Part shown: positions 16,097 through 24,111 of the stretch, piece after piece
How the letters are laid out: every line of letters starts with the position of its first letter
Position numbering within the stretch: position 1 is the first letter of the stretch
NCBI RefSeq assembly: GCF_009601765.2
Contig: NZ_CP045700.1
Location: forward strand, 744,001 to 808,000
Direction of reading: 5' to 3'
DNA from: Vibrio algicola
GTDB lineage: Bacteria > Pseudomonadota > Gammaproteobacteria > Enterobacterales > Vibrionaceae
DNA: 64,000 nucleotides
The notes under the pieces: model-generated
Told to the model about the DNA's origin: nothing
The model's database searches: none
Seen by the model: only the letters and a program-made list of their open reading frames with translations
Made by a program: the position numbers and the translations under genes

Positions 16097-16780
16097 TTAG
16101 CCTTCGAGTTTTTTCACACGTTCCCACTCTGTCTTTAAAATAACTTTTGCATATGCCTTGGTTTCATTAAGAAGTTGTACATAGTCCTTGTTCATATCAT
16201 CAACTCCTTGTGATAAAGAATCAATATCTGGCTCTTTTTCAATATATTCTCGTATATCTGAAAGTTGCTTTATTATTTTATTTAATGAATATATTAATTC
16301 ATTATCAAGATTTAAATCCTTTATGGATACTTTCACTTTTACTGCTTGATCATTTACTTCAGGGTTTAAAAGTAGCTCAATACGCACCCTTGTATTAATC
16401 AATTCATTGCTTAGTACTACAGCATTTAAAATTATACCGTTTTCCCTTTTTTGAGGAGGCAAATGATAAGCCATATGGTAGGTACCTATAATATAAGTAT
16501 GATATTCTCCTGAAGCTGATAAAAATCCAGATACTTCATTACGTAATGTAGCAATCCATTCTCGTCTACTCTGCGCAATAAACTGCCTACGTTTTAAATC
16601 TTGCTCTGCTTCCATCTGCTGTTTCGTTTGCTCAGCTAACTTTTTAGCTTGATGAACTTGAAACCAAGCAGCTAATACAACAATAATCACGGTGACGACC
16701 ATGCTACCAATAGCAATCCAATCCGTGGATGTAATAAGTGTTAGCTCTGGCACTTCCTTGACATAAACACTCGATAACAT
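16097..16780 (-). CDS. AT-rich membrane-anchored accessory protein (moron candidate)
   Basis: A 227-residue protein that I do not recognise. A short N-terminal stretch leads to one transmembrane segment (~residues 24-42, WIAIGSMVVTVIIVVLAAWF). A cytoplasmic coiled coil (AKKLAEQTKQQMEAEQDLKRR) with a QSRREWIATLRNEVS motif follows, then a helical domain to the end. That plan (TM anchor, coiled coil, REWI..LR) is common in phage-borne or defence-island membrane proteins of unknown role. It interrupts the morphogenesis operon between MuF and the protease, has its own terminator and a 138-bp leader, and looks more AT-rich than its neighbours. It is therefore probably acquired and separately expressed. 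Superinfection exclusion or anti-phage defence is a guess. Confidence 0.7.
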   Translation of the reverse strand: MLSSVYVKEVPELTLITSTDWIAIGSMVVTVIIVVLAAWFQVHQAKKLAEQTKQQMEAEQDLKRRQFIAQSRREWIATLRNEVSGFLSASGEYHTYIIGTYHMAYHLPPQKRENGIILNAVVLSNELINTRVRIELLLNPEVNDQAVKVKVSIKDLNLDNELIYSLNKIIKQLSDIREYIEKEPDIDSLSQGVDDMNKDYVQLLNETKAYAKVILKTEWERVKKLEG

Positions 16781-16918
16781 AACTCCGCCTTCAATCGTTC
16801 ATTTTGTGAAAACGAAATTCTACCGCTAACAAACACTTATAACCATGTTTAAACCCCGTTTAAATCGCCTCAGATTTGTTTAAACATTTTCATTAGTAAC
16901 TTTGTAGCCAATATCAAC

Positions 16919-17716
16919 CTAAAGCGGCTTAGAATACGTCTCACGCATTCGAGCCTCTTTTTTATTTAAGTCGGCTTTCATAGCTTGTTCACGAGCTTGA
17001 CCAGGGTTGTAGTTCCATCCTGGTTCAATGCCTTCTGGTAGAGTTTCCACTTCACCCGTACGTTTATTTACCCATTGCTTGGTTTTGCCTTGTGGCGCAG
17101 TGGTTGAAACTTTGTCGCTTTCAGTCAGCTTGCCATATTCATATTTTGATACCTGGCGAATCCAACACTTGCAGCCCCAACCATTAGGCGGCATGTGTTG
17201 CTGCCACCATTCATCGTCCACAGGTAACAACAAGTCTTTCCACTTAACGTGATCCACACGGTGTTCCACAGAAGGGCCAAGCTGATACAACAAGTACGGC
17301 ATGGCTCGCTTAGTGCGCTCGATGCGTTCCCACTGACCAGCTGCGCGTGCGGTACGCATGTTAGTACGGTAGATGGTTTTGATTCGACCTTCGCTACCAA
17401 GCTGGACGGTTTTGGTTTCTTTGGTGAGCGGGTCATCCATTTCTTGAACGCCCCACCAACCAGACTTAACCAACAGAGGCTTTAAGATGTCGCGGAACTG
17501 GGCAAAAGTTTGGCCTTGTTCAATGGCATCTTCCACCAAGGTTTTCACATCCACCAACAAATCCGCATTGAGCATCTTGGCAACGGTAAAGGCATTGGTG
17601 TGCTCTTGCTTCCACACATCCTTGTAATCAAAGCTAGGTTCAATGGCTTTCTTCTTAAACCAGTTGAGTACATCCGTCGGCACGAAATCATACTTGTCTG
17701 AATCACTAGGCATCAC
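16919..17716 (-). CDS. Minor head protein MuF (Mu gp30/F)
   Basis: 265 residues. The C-terminal MuF domain shows RTNMRTARAAGQWERIERTKR, MPYLLYQLGP..., VDDEWWQQHMPPNGWGCKCW and IRQVSKYEYG. It is a head morphogenesis protein ejected or held near the portal and is encoded directly downstream of the portal with an 11-bp overlap. A shorter homologue of its C-terminal part is encoded at 24112-24591. Confidence 0.92.
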   Translation of the reverse strand: MMPSDSDKYDFVPTDVLNWFKKKAIEPSFDYKDVWKQEHTNAFTVAKMLNADLLVDVKTLVEDAIEQGQTFAQFRDILKPLLVKSGWWGVQEMDDPLTKETKTVQLGSEGRIKTIYRTNMRTARAAGQWERIERTKRAMPYLLYQLGPSVEHRVDHVKWKDLLLPVDDEWWQQHMPPNGWGCKCWIRQVSKYEYGKLTESDKVSTTAPQGKTKQWVNKRTGEVETLPEGIEPGWNYNPGQAREQAMKADLNKKEARMRETYSKPL

Positions 17717-19295
17717 GAACGTCTCCTAGTGCGCGTGTTTCAAACATGTACTTCGCCATTTGTTCGACAAAGTTCTCTGCACCTAATTGGTCTTGCAGTT
17801 CTGGCAGCTTAGCCAAGAACGCATCATAGCTGTCTACGCTATCGGCCAGTTGCATGATCGGGTTCATGAAGTCTTCCGCGACTTCTTCCCAATCGTCCAT
17901 CGCATCGTCGGTGAGTTCATCAATGATTTGGTCAGAAGTTTGCGTCACACGGTTAATCGAAACACGTTGCTTATTGCGGCCTAACTCAACATCGGCATGT
18001 TTCTGGCTACGGTTTAACGCAGGCGGTGGCGTCGCGCTCATGGCAATGAGTGTTTCAGCTTGCAGCAGTTCGTCTTCTTCATCCGGTTCTGTTAAACCAA
18101 ACTTTTCACGCATGCTAGAGGCTGAGACTTTCATGCCACGATCAATCAATGGCGTGATGCTATCAACCAGCATCTTCAAGTCTTCTGGCTCTGGTACTTT
18201 AATGCGTACTTTCGGGTAGCGAGTTTGTACGCCCCAATTCAAAATGATGTAAGGCTTAACTAGGTACTCATTGATGCAGGCTTCCAGTTGGCGTGCATCC
18301 CATTTCGCAATATCCATACGCACTTCGTTGTGCACGTTCGCTTGCGATTGCGAGCTGCCATCATCGGCGGTCATGGTTTGGCCGAGTACCGCCTTACTGG
18401 TTTGCTCATCACACCAGCGTGCCATGTTTTCAAATAGAGTGTTGCCACCATTACCTTTAGCCGTCTCAATCAGCTCTAGTTTCATCGACTCAGGAATAAC
18501 CGCGCCTGCATCACTGGCAATTCGGCTAACCGCATTCACTAGCGTGGTAATGTCATCTTTGCTGGCGTTCGGGCCGTACTTACCCACACGCACCGGAATG
18601 CCAAACACTTCCGCAAAAGCCCACCAATCGCGAACCGTGAACGATTTCAGCATGTACATCACGGCTACCAAGCGCGCCAATCCATTGCGCCATACACTGC
18701 CAGATTTAGATCGAGGCGTGTGTACAATAAACTTATACGGCTCTAACGGTGCGCCACTTGGGTAGTCATTACTAATGAGTAAAATGCTTTCGAGTGTGTC
18801 TTGGTCGGCGCGTAAATAACGAGGATCAACCCATTTGTAGTCTTTAGGTTTCCATGGTGTCGCATTAGTGTTCCATAAGATTTGCACGACCGATAAGCCT
18901 TTTCCTAAGCCATCAAGAAGGTCAAAGAATAATTCAGGAACTTGATCGTCATTGAGTAAGTCACGGACTTTTTCTGCTAGCTCTACATCGCTTTCGTCTT
19001 CACTGGCCGCTTCCACGGTCGGAGGCAATGCCGCCACTGCCAGCTTACGGGTGCGCAGCTGGGCGGCATAATGCAAGTCGCGCTCTTCCATTTCTTCGGC
19101 TAGCGTCATGAAGGCTTCAAGGTCAGTGCCATCGACCACTGCGCGCATTAACGTTCCTAGACGTTGCGGGGTTAAGGTACTGGCGACACTGCTCGGGCGA
19201 GGGTTTCGCACACTGGTGGTATAAGCACGAGCAATGTCTTCAGACAGCACTTCTTGCTCAACTTTAAACGGTTTGCCATTTGCATCTAAAATCAT
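17706..19295 (-). CDS. Portal protein (Mu gp29/H, DUF935)
   Basis: 529 residues. RNPRPSSVASTLTPQRLGTLMRAV near the N-terminus, then VEILWNTNATPWKPKDYKWVDPR-like and VRDWWAFAEVFGIPVRVGKYG blocks are diagnostic of DUF935 Mu-type portals. It forms the dodecameric DNA gate of the prohead. Its start overlaps the terminase stop by 4 bp and its stop overlaps MuF. Confidence 0.93.
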   Translation of the reverse strand: MILDANGKPFKVEQEVLSEDIARAYTTSVRNPRPSSVASTLTPQRLGTLMRAVVDGTDLEAFMTLAEEMEERDLHYAAQLRTRKLAVAALPPTVEAASEDESDVELAEKVRDLLNDDQVPELFFDLLDGLGKGLSVVQILWNTNATPWKPKDYKWVDPRYLRADQDTLESILLISNDYPSGAPLEPYKFIVHTPRSKSGSVWRNGLARLVAVMYMLKSFTVRDWWAFAEVFGIPVRVGKYGPNASKDDITTLVNAVSRIASDAGAVIPESMKLELIETAKGNGGNTLFENMARWCDEQTSKAVLGQTMTADDGSSQSQANVHNEVRMDIAKWDARQLEACINEYLVKPYIILNWGVQTRYPKVRIKVPEPEDLKMLVDSITPLIDRGMKVSASSMREKFGLTEPDEEDELLQAETLIAMSATPPPALNRSQKHADVELGRNKQRVSINRVTQTSDQIIDELTDDAMDDWEEVAEDFMNPIMQLADSVDSYDAFLAKLPELQDQLGAENFVEQMAKYMFETRALGDVRDA

Positions 19296-20899
19296 AATCG
19301 AATTCCTTTACCACGCAGGTCGGTGCGTTCACCGAATGCGTCATCGTGTCGGTTGTTTTCTTCAGCACTGCCAAAGAATCGGCGGTGAGTCTCATCGCCT
19401 TTAGGGGAAATGGTGTGCAATTCATAGCGAGTTAAATCGGCTTTAGACGCAAGGAAGCCCAAGAAAATAGCAATCGCGCTATCGCCGTGACGCTTGTTGC
19501 CATCGCTGCCTTTAGTGCGTGAATCATCAATGCCAGGCACACCGCGAATCATTTGAATTTGCCCAAGGTCGGTGATCACATCTTCATGCTTTGGCAGCTC
19601 CAGTTCATCGTCTTCAAAAGCAGCTTTAAACTTCGGCATGTTTTCACGGTAATAAGCGGTAGACAGCATGACTTCAACCACTTCTTCACCATATTTGTAG
19701 TGCGCTTGCTCGGCTAGGTACTGGCCGTTACCACGCGCATCGAGGAAGATGCCATCACGACGAGGCAGGCGATCACAAATGTAATACAACGCTTGCTCTT
19801 GCTGCTTGAATGGCACGTTTTTCAGCTCGACCAAGAACGGTACTTTACGCTTGGTGTCATCATTGATAATGACAGGAGCAAACACGGTTAAGTCACCACT
19901 ACGTGCAAAGTCTTCACCGAGTGCATGGCGCAAGTTCTGCGGGAGTTTCTTTAGCTCTGGCCCTGCATGTTCAACCAACCATTCTTGCATTTCACGCATG
20001 CGTGCGCCTTCACCTGCTTGGTTAAACGCATCGGAGCCAGTAAATCGCAACACAGGCGCATCGAGTTTTGCTGCTCGCTCTCGCAACGAACGCGCGATAT
20101 AAGCACCACCGCCAGATTTCGGCACACAGTAATATTCTTCCAGTGCGTCTTCTTCGGTGGCGGTGTCTTTGAGTAAGTTGGCTTTCCATTGTTCTTCTTT
20201 TTCAGGCGACCATTCTTGTTTAGTGACCTGACAAATACGCTGATATAAACCTTCAGCACAAGCATTATCCAGCGTGATGGTATGGATGGAATAACGCTTT
20301 TTGCCAGCGCGGCTGTCTTGAATGAGTTGGTTGAATAGGTTTTCGACACCGTTGTGGGTAGAGATAAGTCGAACTTTAGATCCCCACATAGTCAAAGCAA
20401 GTGCGGCTTTTAAGACTTCGGCTAGGCGTTCATGGAAAGCAGCTTCATCGATGATAACTGTACCTTGCATACCACGTAGGTTAGAGGGGTTACTCGATAA
20501 CGCCTGAACTTTAAAGCCGGATTCAAAGTAGATCACAAAGGTTAAGATGTCTTTGTCTTCATCGTTCAAGACATCTTCTTGTACTTCACCTGCGGCTTTA
20601 TCAAATATCTTGGCCCACAGCGCGACCGCATCAATGAACTCTCGCGCCATCTCTTTATTTGAGCCAACGTAGAACACATTGTTACCGCCTTCGCCCTTGG
20701 CCGTTCCTGCGCTAATGGCTGAGTCGGCAGCTTCGGCAAAGGTTAAACCGGTTCGGCGTGATTTCTCAGCAATCTTGAGTACGGAGTCATCAGCAATCCA
20801 ACGCTTCTGATAACCAAGTAAAAGCTCATCCTTATCAAACTCGATAAGGATGTCTTCAGTCACTTTGTTCACGATTGGCAAGGTAACGGTTTCAGCCAT
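19292..20899 (-). CDS. Terminase large subunit (Mu gp28)
   Basis: 535 residues. The ATPase domain has a Walker A-like KSRRTG motif (residues 46-51) and a Walker B VIIDE (148-152), followed by ISTHNG (motif III, ~179-184). The C-terminal nuclease part contains FARSGDLTVFAPVI and GIFLDARGNGQYLAEQA. It packages phage DNA by the headful mechanism including host flanks, as in Mu, and is adjacent to the small subunit and portal. Confidence 0.93.
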   Translation of the reverse strand: MAETVTLPIVNKVTEDILIEFDKDELLLGYQKRWIADDSVLKIAEKSRRTGLTFAEAADSAISAGTAKGEGGNNVFYVGSNKEMAREFIDAVALWAKIFDKAAGEVQEDVLNDEDKDILTFVIYFESGFKVQALSSNPSNLRGMQGTVIIDEAAFHERLAEVLKAALALTMWGSKVRLISTHNGVENLFNQLIQDSRAGKKRYSIHTITLDNACAEGLYQRICQVTKQEWSPEKEEQWKANLLKDTATEEDALEEYYCVPKSGGGAYIARSLRERAAKLDAPVLRFTGSDAFNQAGEGARMREMQEWLVEHAGPELKKLPQNLRHALGEDFARSGDLTVFAPVIINDDTKRKVPFLVELKNVPFKQQEQALYYICDRLPRRDGIFLDARGNGQYLAEQAHYKYGEEVVEVMLSTAYYRENMPKFKAAFEDDELELPKHEDVITDLGQIQMIRGVPGIDDSRTKGSDGNKRHGDSAIAIFLGFLASKADLTRYELHTISPKGDETHRRFFGSAEENNRHDDAFGERTDLRGKGIRL

Positions 20900-20901
20900 A
20901 A

Positions 20902-21480
20902 TTAAATCCCCAAGATTTCAGATTTGAGCATTTTCACCGTGTCGGAAGTAAGGCCTGCTTTCTTAGCGACGGCTTCGGTCTTCTCGGCAGCTTCTTCAAA
21001 CGCTTGCTGACGAATTTCAGACTCCAACTTAATGCTGCCTGTTTGCGCTTCTTGCAGACGCTTAATTGCCAGTGCCATTTGGCCCAAAGTTTTCGGGTCG
21101 ATGGTTTGGCCTTCTTCCAACGCCGCCATTTGAAAATCAAAAATCTGGCTTTTACCCACTTCAATTAACGTGCGGGCAATATCCGTTTGTGGCATTTCAC
21201 CAAACTGCTGCACCCATTGTTTCGTCATCTCTTGGGCGCGTTTGTAGTTCTCCATGCCTTTATGAAATGACTTGGAATAACGGCTTAATGCATTGCGCTT
21301 GATGTACTCTTCATCGCCACGTTCTTCCGCCAGTACACCTTGCTCGGCAATCAAATCATTTATCTGATTACGGATCTCTTCTTGGGTCATGCGGCCATCA
21401 CGCAACAACATGTTGAGCTGTGACTTTATGTCATCTGGCAGTTTGTCTATCTTACTCAGTCGATTTTTGGTGTGCTTCAT
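20902..21480 (-). CDS. Terminase small subunit-type protein (Mu gp27, DUF3486)
   Basis: 192 residues beginning MKHTKNRLSKIDKLPDDIKSQL, with MLLRDGRMTQEEIRNQINDLI: the DUF3486 signature with a helix-turn-helix (~26-45). It is thought to recognise phage DNA for packaging. Its start lies inside the end of the preceding small gene, and terminase large follows 2 bp downstream. Confidence 0.88.
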   Translation of the reverse strand: MKHTKNRLSKIDKLPDDIKSQLNMLLRDGRMTQEEIRNQINDLIAEQGVLAEERGDEEYIKRNALSRYSKSFHKGMENYKRAQEMTKQWVQQFGEMPQTDIARTLIEVGKSQIFDFQMAALEEGQTIDPKTLGQMALAIKRLQEAQTGSIKLESEIRQQAFEEAAEKTEAVAKKAGLTSDTVKMLKSEILGI

Positions 21481-21700
21481 ATTGTTCTTGCCTTATATAA
21501 GAGAGTCTGGAACAAGCGCCGCTTTTTCTTCTTAATTGATTTCTGGTAACTGATATTGCCCCAAAAAAACAAACCTCATCCATTGTTGGTGCTGATATAA
21601 GATGTTCTCTTATATGCATCAATTTACCTCGGTGCCAAAACTTACCTTTATATCCATCATCAATAGAGCAGATCATCGGTTTAACATGTTTGTTTTTCAT
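21452..21700 (-). CDS. Small hypothetical phage protein
   Basis: An 82-residue protein that I do not recognise (MKNKHVKPMICSIDDGYKGKFWHRGKLM...). It has three cysteines and is basic overall. It lies between the gp26-like gene and the terminase small subunit, overlapping the latter by 29 bp. It is not part of the standard Mu set as I know it. Composition resembles an inserted gene. It is real if the overlap-coupled start is used. Confidence 0.5.
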   Translation of the reverse strand: MKNKHVKPMICSIDDGYKGKFWHRGKLMHIREHLISAPTMDEVCFFGAISVTRNQLRRKSGACSRLSYIRQEQYEAHQKSTE

Positions 21701-21708
21701 AACAATCT

Positions 21709-21999
21709 CTAAGGGCGCGGACGTTTCACACCAGGATGAGTGGCTTGGCCTTCAGCAACATCACTACCGCGTTGAGTGATAGTGGCGACCAAGGTGCCCG
21801 ACATATCTTTGCAGGTGATTAAGCCTTGCTCTTGTAGCCAGTGCATTTCAGACAACACAAGATCACGACTGATACGATGACCGTACGCATCGAGCGAAGA
21901 ATCTAAAATAGACTCATTGGCCGTATAAGCAGGTGACTCATTCAGCACCCGCAACATCACAAGACGGCGGTCTTGCTGTAAAACTTCATGCATGCTCAT
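21709..21999 (-). CDS. Mu gp26-like protein (VpaChn25_0724 type, winged helix)
   Basis: 96 residues, mostly a winged-helix fold: VLQQDRRLVMLRVLNESPAYTANES, ISRDLVLSEMHWLQEQGLIT, then TLVATITQRGSDVA. It matches a family of small phage DNA-binding-like proteins next to the terminase genes in Mu-like phages. It may contribute to packaging or late control. It sits 2 bp after DUF2730. Confidence 0.82.
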   Translation of the reverse strand: MSMHEVLQQDRRLVMLRVLNESPAYTANESILDSSLDAYGHRISRDLVLSEMHWLQEQGLITCKDMSGTLVATITQRGSDVAEGQATHPGVKRPRP

Positions 22000-22001
22000 G
22001 A

Positions 22002-22301
22002 CTATTCCTTCATTTCTTTTTCAAGCAATAACTTGGTTAAGTGATCAACTGGCTTTAATGCCGCCCGTAATTCTTTGATTTCGCCACGAGTAACTTCCAT
22101 TTCTAAACGGAGTTTGTGGTTATCATCATGTGTCGGCAGTGACGAAATGTAGTTATTGATCTTATTAATTTTTTGATTTGCCGTTTCTAAATCTTCACGT
22201 TTTGCATAAGTTTTAGATAACAGCATTTGAATCACTTGTACTACGCTCAACACTCCAGCCCAGACAATAGGCCACCAAACTTTTAAATCATTAATGTCCA
22301 C
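22002..22301 (-). CDS. Mu gp25-like membrane protein (DUF2730)
   Basis: 99 residues with one N-terminal transmembrane segment (WWPIVWAGVLSVVQVIQMLL) followed by a coiled coil (REDLETANQKINKINNYISS and on to the C-terminus). This is the layout of DUF2730 in Mu-like phages. It lies at the lysis/packaging border and its function is unknown. Confidence 0.85.
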   Translation of the reverse strand: MDINDLKVWWPIVWAGVLSVVQVIQMLLSKTYAKREDLETANQKINKINNYISSLPTHDDNHKLRLEMEVTRGEIKELRAALKPVDHLTKLLLEKEMKE

Positions 22302-22523
22302 TCATCGTTCCTTTTCTAACTGTGATTTACACGCTACGCATAAAGTGGCAGCAGGGTTGATTTCTAATCTTTTTAATGGAATAGGCTCACCACAACACGC
22401 ACACACAATAGTGTCACCATCAATCATTTGCGGTTTTTGTTCGGTCACTTGCCTTGCTCGGGCAATAGCAGCATCTCGCTGCCGCTGTTCTAACTTGGCG
22501 GCTTGGTCGATTACATCTGTCAT
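22302..22523 (-). CDS. TraR/DksA-type C4 zinc finger protein
   Basis: 73 residues from the ATG at 22523; the longer open frame upstream lacks a good ribosome site, whereas AGAGAGCAATCA precedes this start. A helical part is followed by a C4 finger (CACCGEPIPLKR...CVACK). Such phage TraR-like proteins bind RNA polymerase through the secondary channel and alter transcription. The start overlaps the Rz1 stop by 4 bp, so it is co-expressed with lysis genes. Confidence 0.85.
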   Translation of the reverse strand: MTDVIDQAAKLEQRQRDAAIARARQVTEQKPQMIDGDTIVCACCGEPIPLKRLEINPAATLCVACKSQLEKER

Positions 22524-22759
22524 TGATTGCTCTCTTTTTTGTTCAGAGGCTTTGTAGGACAAATGGCCTCGTAAGTTTCGTTATGGTTTAACACCTGACG
22601 CTTGGTGCCATCGGTGTCTTGTGGGCTGGCATAAATCAACCCAAAGCTGGTACAGCCGCTATTGCTGACGGTAATAACCTTTCTCGCGCATCCGCTCATC
22701 AAGCTGATCGCCATCAAGAGCAAAGTTATCTGCTTCAATTTTTTGCTTAATTTGCACAT
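22520..22759 (-). CDS. Rz1-like outer-membrane spanin lipoprotein
   Basis: 79 residues with a signal sequence and lipobox LMSGC (Cys24). It is encoded out of phase inside the 3' half of the Rz-like gene, overlapping by 101 bp, which is the classic nested Rz/Rz1 arrangement. The lipid-anchored protein would pair with the inner-membrane spanin to fuse the two membranes at lysis. It is relatively long for Rz1, and the mature part is not strongly proline-rich, so this rests largely on location and lipobox. Confidence 0.75.
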   Translation of the reverse strand: MCKLSKKLKQITLLLMAISLMSGCARKVITVSNSGCTSFGLIYASPQDTDGTKRQVLNHNETYEAICPTKPLNKKESNQ

Positions 22760-22919
22760 GCTTTATCTCCGTTTGCAATTGTGCGTTCATCACGTTCGCT
22801 TGCTCTAGCTGCCCCGCAATGCGTTTCGATTTGGCTTTGTAGTAGTTCATTAGCCAGAACAGGAAAACAAAGGCAGCGGCAGCACCCGCAATCAAATACG
22901 TCATGATTGAAAAACTCAT
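22659..22919 (-). CDS. Rz-like inner-membrane spanin (DUF2681 type)
   Basis: 86 residues with an N-terminal membrane anchor (MTYLIAGAAAAFVFLFWLM) and a coiled coil (KSKRIAGQLEQANVMNAQLQ...). This is the i-spanin plan. It follows the holin-like gene with a 4-bp overlap and contains the start of the nested lipoprotein gene. Confidence 0.78.
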   Translation of the reverse strand: MSFSIMTYLIAGAAAAFVFLFWLMNYYKAKSKRIAGQLEQANVMNAQLQTEIKHVQIKQKIEADNFALDGDQLDERMREKGYYRQQ

Positions 22920-23164
22920 GAACCCACCTTGGTCACTTTGGATTTGTAAGCAGAGACAGCGCCCTTGGTCACGACTGCGCCGCCGCTAAAAATGGCCAAG
23001 GTGGTGAACAGTTCCGGCACGTAGCTGCGGTCTAAATACACCGAATACAAAAGCACGGCAGAGAGAACGAAGAACCCAAGCACATGCAAAGTGCCTGTGG
23101 TACTGGTTCGGTTGTCGTCATTGGTAAACAGCTCTTTTAAAGCGTTGGGTTTAGTGGTTGGCAT
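22916..23164 (-). CDS. Holin-like small membrane protein (DUF2644 type)
   Basis: 82 residues from the ATG at 23164. Two predicted membrane segments (GTLHVLGFFVLSAVLLYSVYL and LFTTLAIFSGGAVVTKGAV) follow an N-terminal LKELFTNDDNRTSTT. It resembles DUF2644 proteins of the Haemophilus Mu-like prophage. Placed between the endolysin and the spanins, it is the best holin candidate. The 60-residue protein at 24599-24781 is a second candidate. Confidence 0.7.
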   Translation of the reverse strand: MPTTKPNALKELFTNDDNRTSTTGTLHVLGFFVLSAVLLYSVYLDRSYVPELFTTLAIFSGGAVVTKGAVSAYKSKVTKVGS

Positions 23165-23483
23165 GAGCGTTCCTTTCATTTTGATTTCTGAGAATCGATT
23201 GAATACGAGGATGCAGTGGTGTTTTTAACTCTTGCTGCTTTTGATTTTCCGCATAGCGATAACGAAACTGGGCTAAGTCATTGGCGGTCACGCTTTCAAA
23301 ACCACGGCGAAATTGTGATTGCCAAGTTGAGTTATGGCTGTACAAAGGTGCTTTGTGTAAACGCGGTTCAATCCCGTTTTGAAGGTCATTTAATTCATCA
23401 TTAAAGCGAGCTTTACGACCATCTTTGAATCGCTCAAAGGCTCGGGCATTTTTTAGATCGGGGTTGAGTTTATAAAAAGACAT
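23151..23483 (-). CDS. Hypothetical phage protein in the lysis cassette
   Basis: 110 residues from the ATG at 23483, which overlaps the endolysin stop (TGATG). The protein is basic, helical and rich in Arg, Asn and Gln (FERFKDGRKARFNDELNDLQ), without a membrane segment. I do not recognise it. Coupling to the endolysin suggests a late function, but no role is proposed. Confidence 0.65.
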   Translation of the reverse strand: MSFYKLNPDLKNARAFERFKDGRKARFNDELNDLQNGIEPRLHKAPLYSHNSTWQSQFRRGFESVTANDLAQFRYRYAENQKQQELKTPLHPRIQSILRNQNERNAHANH

Positions 23484-24031
23484 CACACCAACTCCCAAGC
23501 CGCTTCTAAGCAATCACTTAGACGGTTGTGCCAGCCCTCAATAAAGCGACTTTGTGTCGGGTTCTTCTTGATAATGCGAGCGTAGAAACGAGCACGTCGT
23601 AGGTGATAAACAGAAAGCAGGTATTCATCGTCTTTGGCGTAAACCGCTTCATGGGTTTTAGGGCCATAAATGCCATCGGCTACCACGCCAGCGACTTCTT
23701 GCAGCATCTTAATGGCGGCACGAACGCCGTGTTGCACAGCAGCATCAAAGACGGCTAACGAAAGAGGGTCAGGTAAATCATTACAGCTTGCTACTAACCA
23801 GTAGTGGGCGTAATACAATGCAACGGCGTCATCAATGGTTAGATCAGCAATGTTTTCATGGGGAAACGCACGCTGACTAATACCAAACTTGGTTTCACCA
23901 CCACGATCTTGAGGGTCGTCCACATAGCCGCCATCAGCCGTTAGCCCACCTTCTTTTTCTAACACGAACATTAACGCATGGCAGAAAGAGAGCGAGTAAT
24001 CACGAGTATTAAATGGAAAATCTTGAGACAT
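23483..24031 (-). CDS. GH108 endolysin (N-acetylmuramidase)
   Basis: 182 residues. The N-terminal GH108 motif reads EKEGGLTADGGYVDDPQDRG followed by GETKFGIS (residues 25-52), with Glu27 in EGG the likely catalytic acid. The C-terminal peptidoglycan-binding part includes LQEVAGVVADGIYGPKTHEAV. It cuts the glycan backbone at lysis. It has no signal peptide, so holin-dependent release is expected. A strong terminator follows the orphan MuF-like gene just upstream. Confidence 0.92.
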   Translation of the reverse strand: MSQDFPFNTRDYSLSFCHALMFVLEKEGGLTADGGYVDDPQDRGGETKFGISQRAFPHENIADLTIDDAVALYYAHYWLVASCNDLPDPLSLAVFDAAVQHGVRAAIKMLQEVAGVVADGIYGPKTHEAVYAKDDEYLLSVYHLRRARFYARIIKKNPTQSRFIEGWHNRLSDCLEAAWELV

Positions 24032-24032
24032 A

Positions 24033-24076
24033 AAAAAAGCACCGCCGAGTAAGTTGTTTACTCGATTGTGCTTTTT
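24033..24076 (-). terminator. Terminator between gene 24112-24591 and the endolysin
   Basis: AAAAGCAC pairs with GTGCTTTT and, inside it, CGAGTAA pairs with TTACTCG; A and T runs flank the stem. It would terminate transcripts coming from the Mor/MuF-like genes before the lysis operon, implying a separate late promoter for the endolysin or regulated read-through. Confidence 0.7.
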
Positions 24077-24089
24077 ATTAAGGGGGTAA

Positions 24090-24107
24090 GCGGATTAACG
24101 TTGGTTG
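24090..24107. repeat. 18-bp repeat, half copy of the terminator hairpin at 16044-16078
   Basis: gcggattaacgttggttg here is identical to 16055-16072, where it forms the loop and right arm of a terminator. The left arm is missing here. In both places the repeat lies just downstream of a gene on the minus strand, here the MuF-like orphan. It suggests that this gene and its downstream sequence were copied from, or exchanged with, the MuF/protease junction. Confidence 0.8.
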
Positions 24108-24111
24108 TTGT

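Noticed and set aside
16847..16887. Three TTTAAA-centred motifs (GTTTAAAC) before the accessory gene
   Set aside because: TTTAAA is frequent in AT-rich gaps of this prophage; without a regulator or conservation I cannot call operators.
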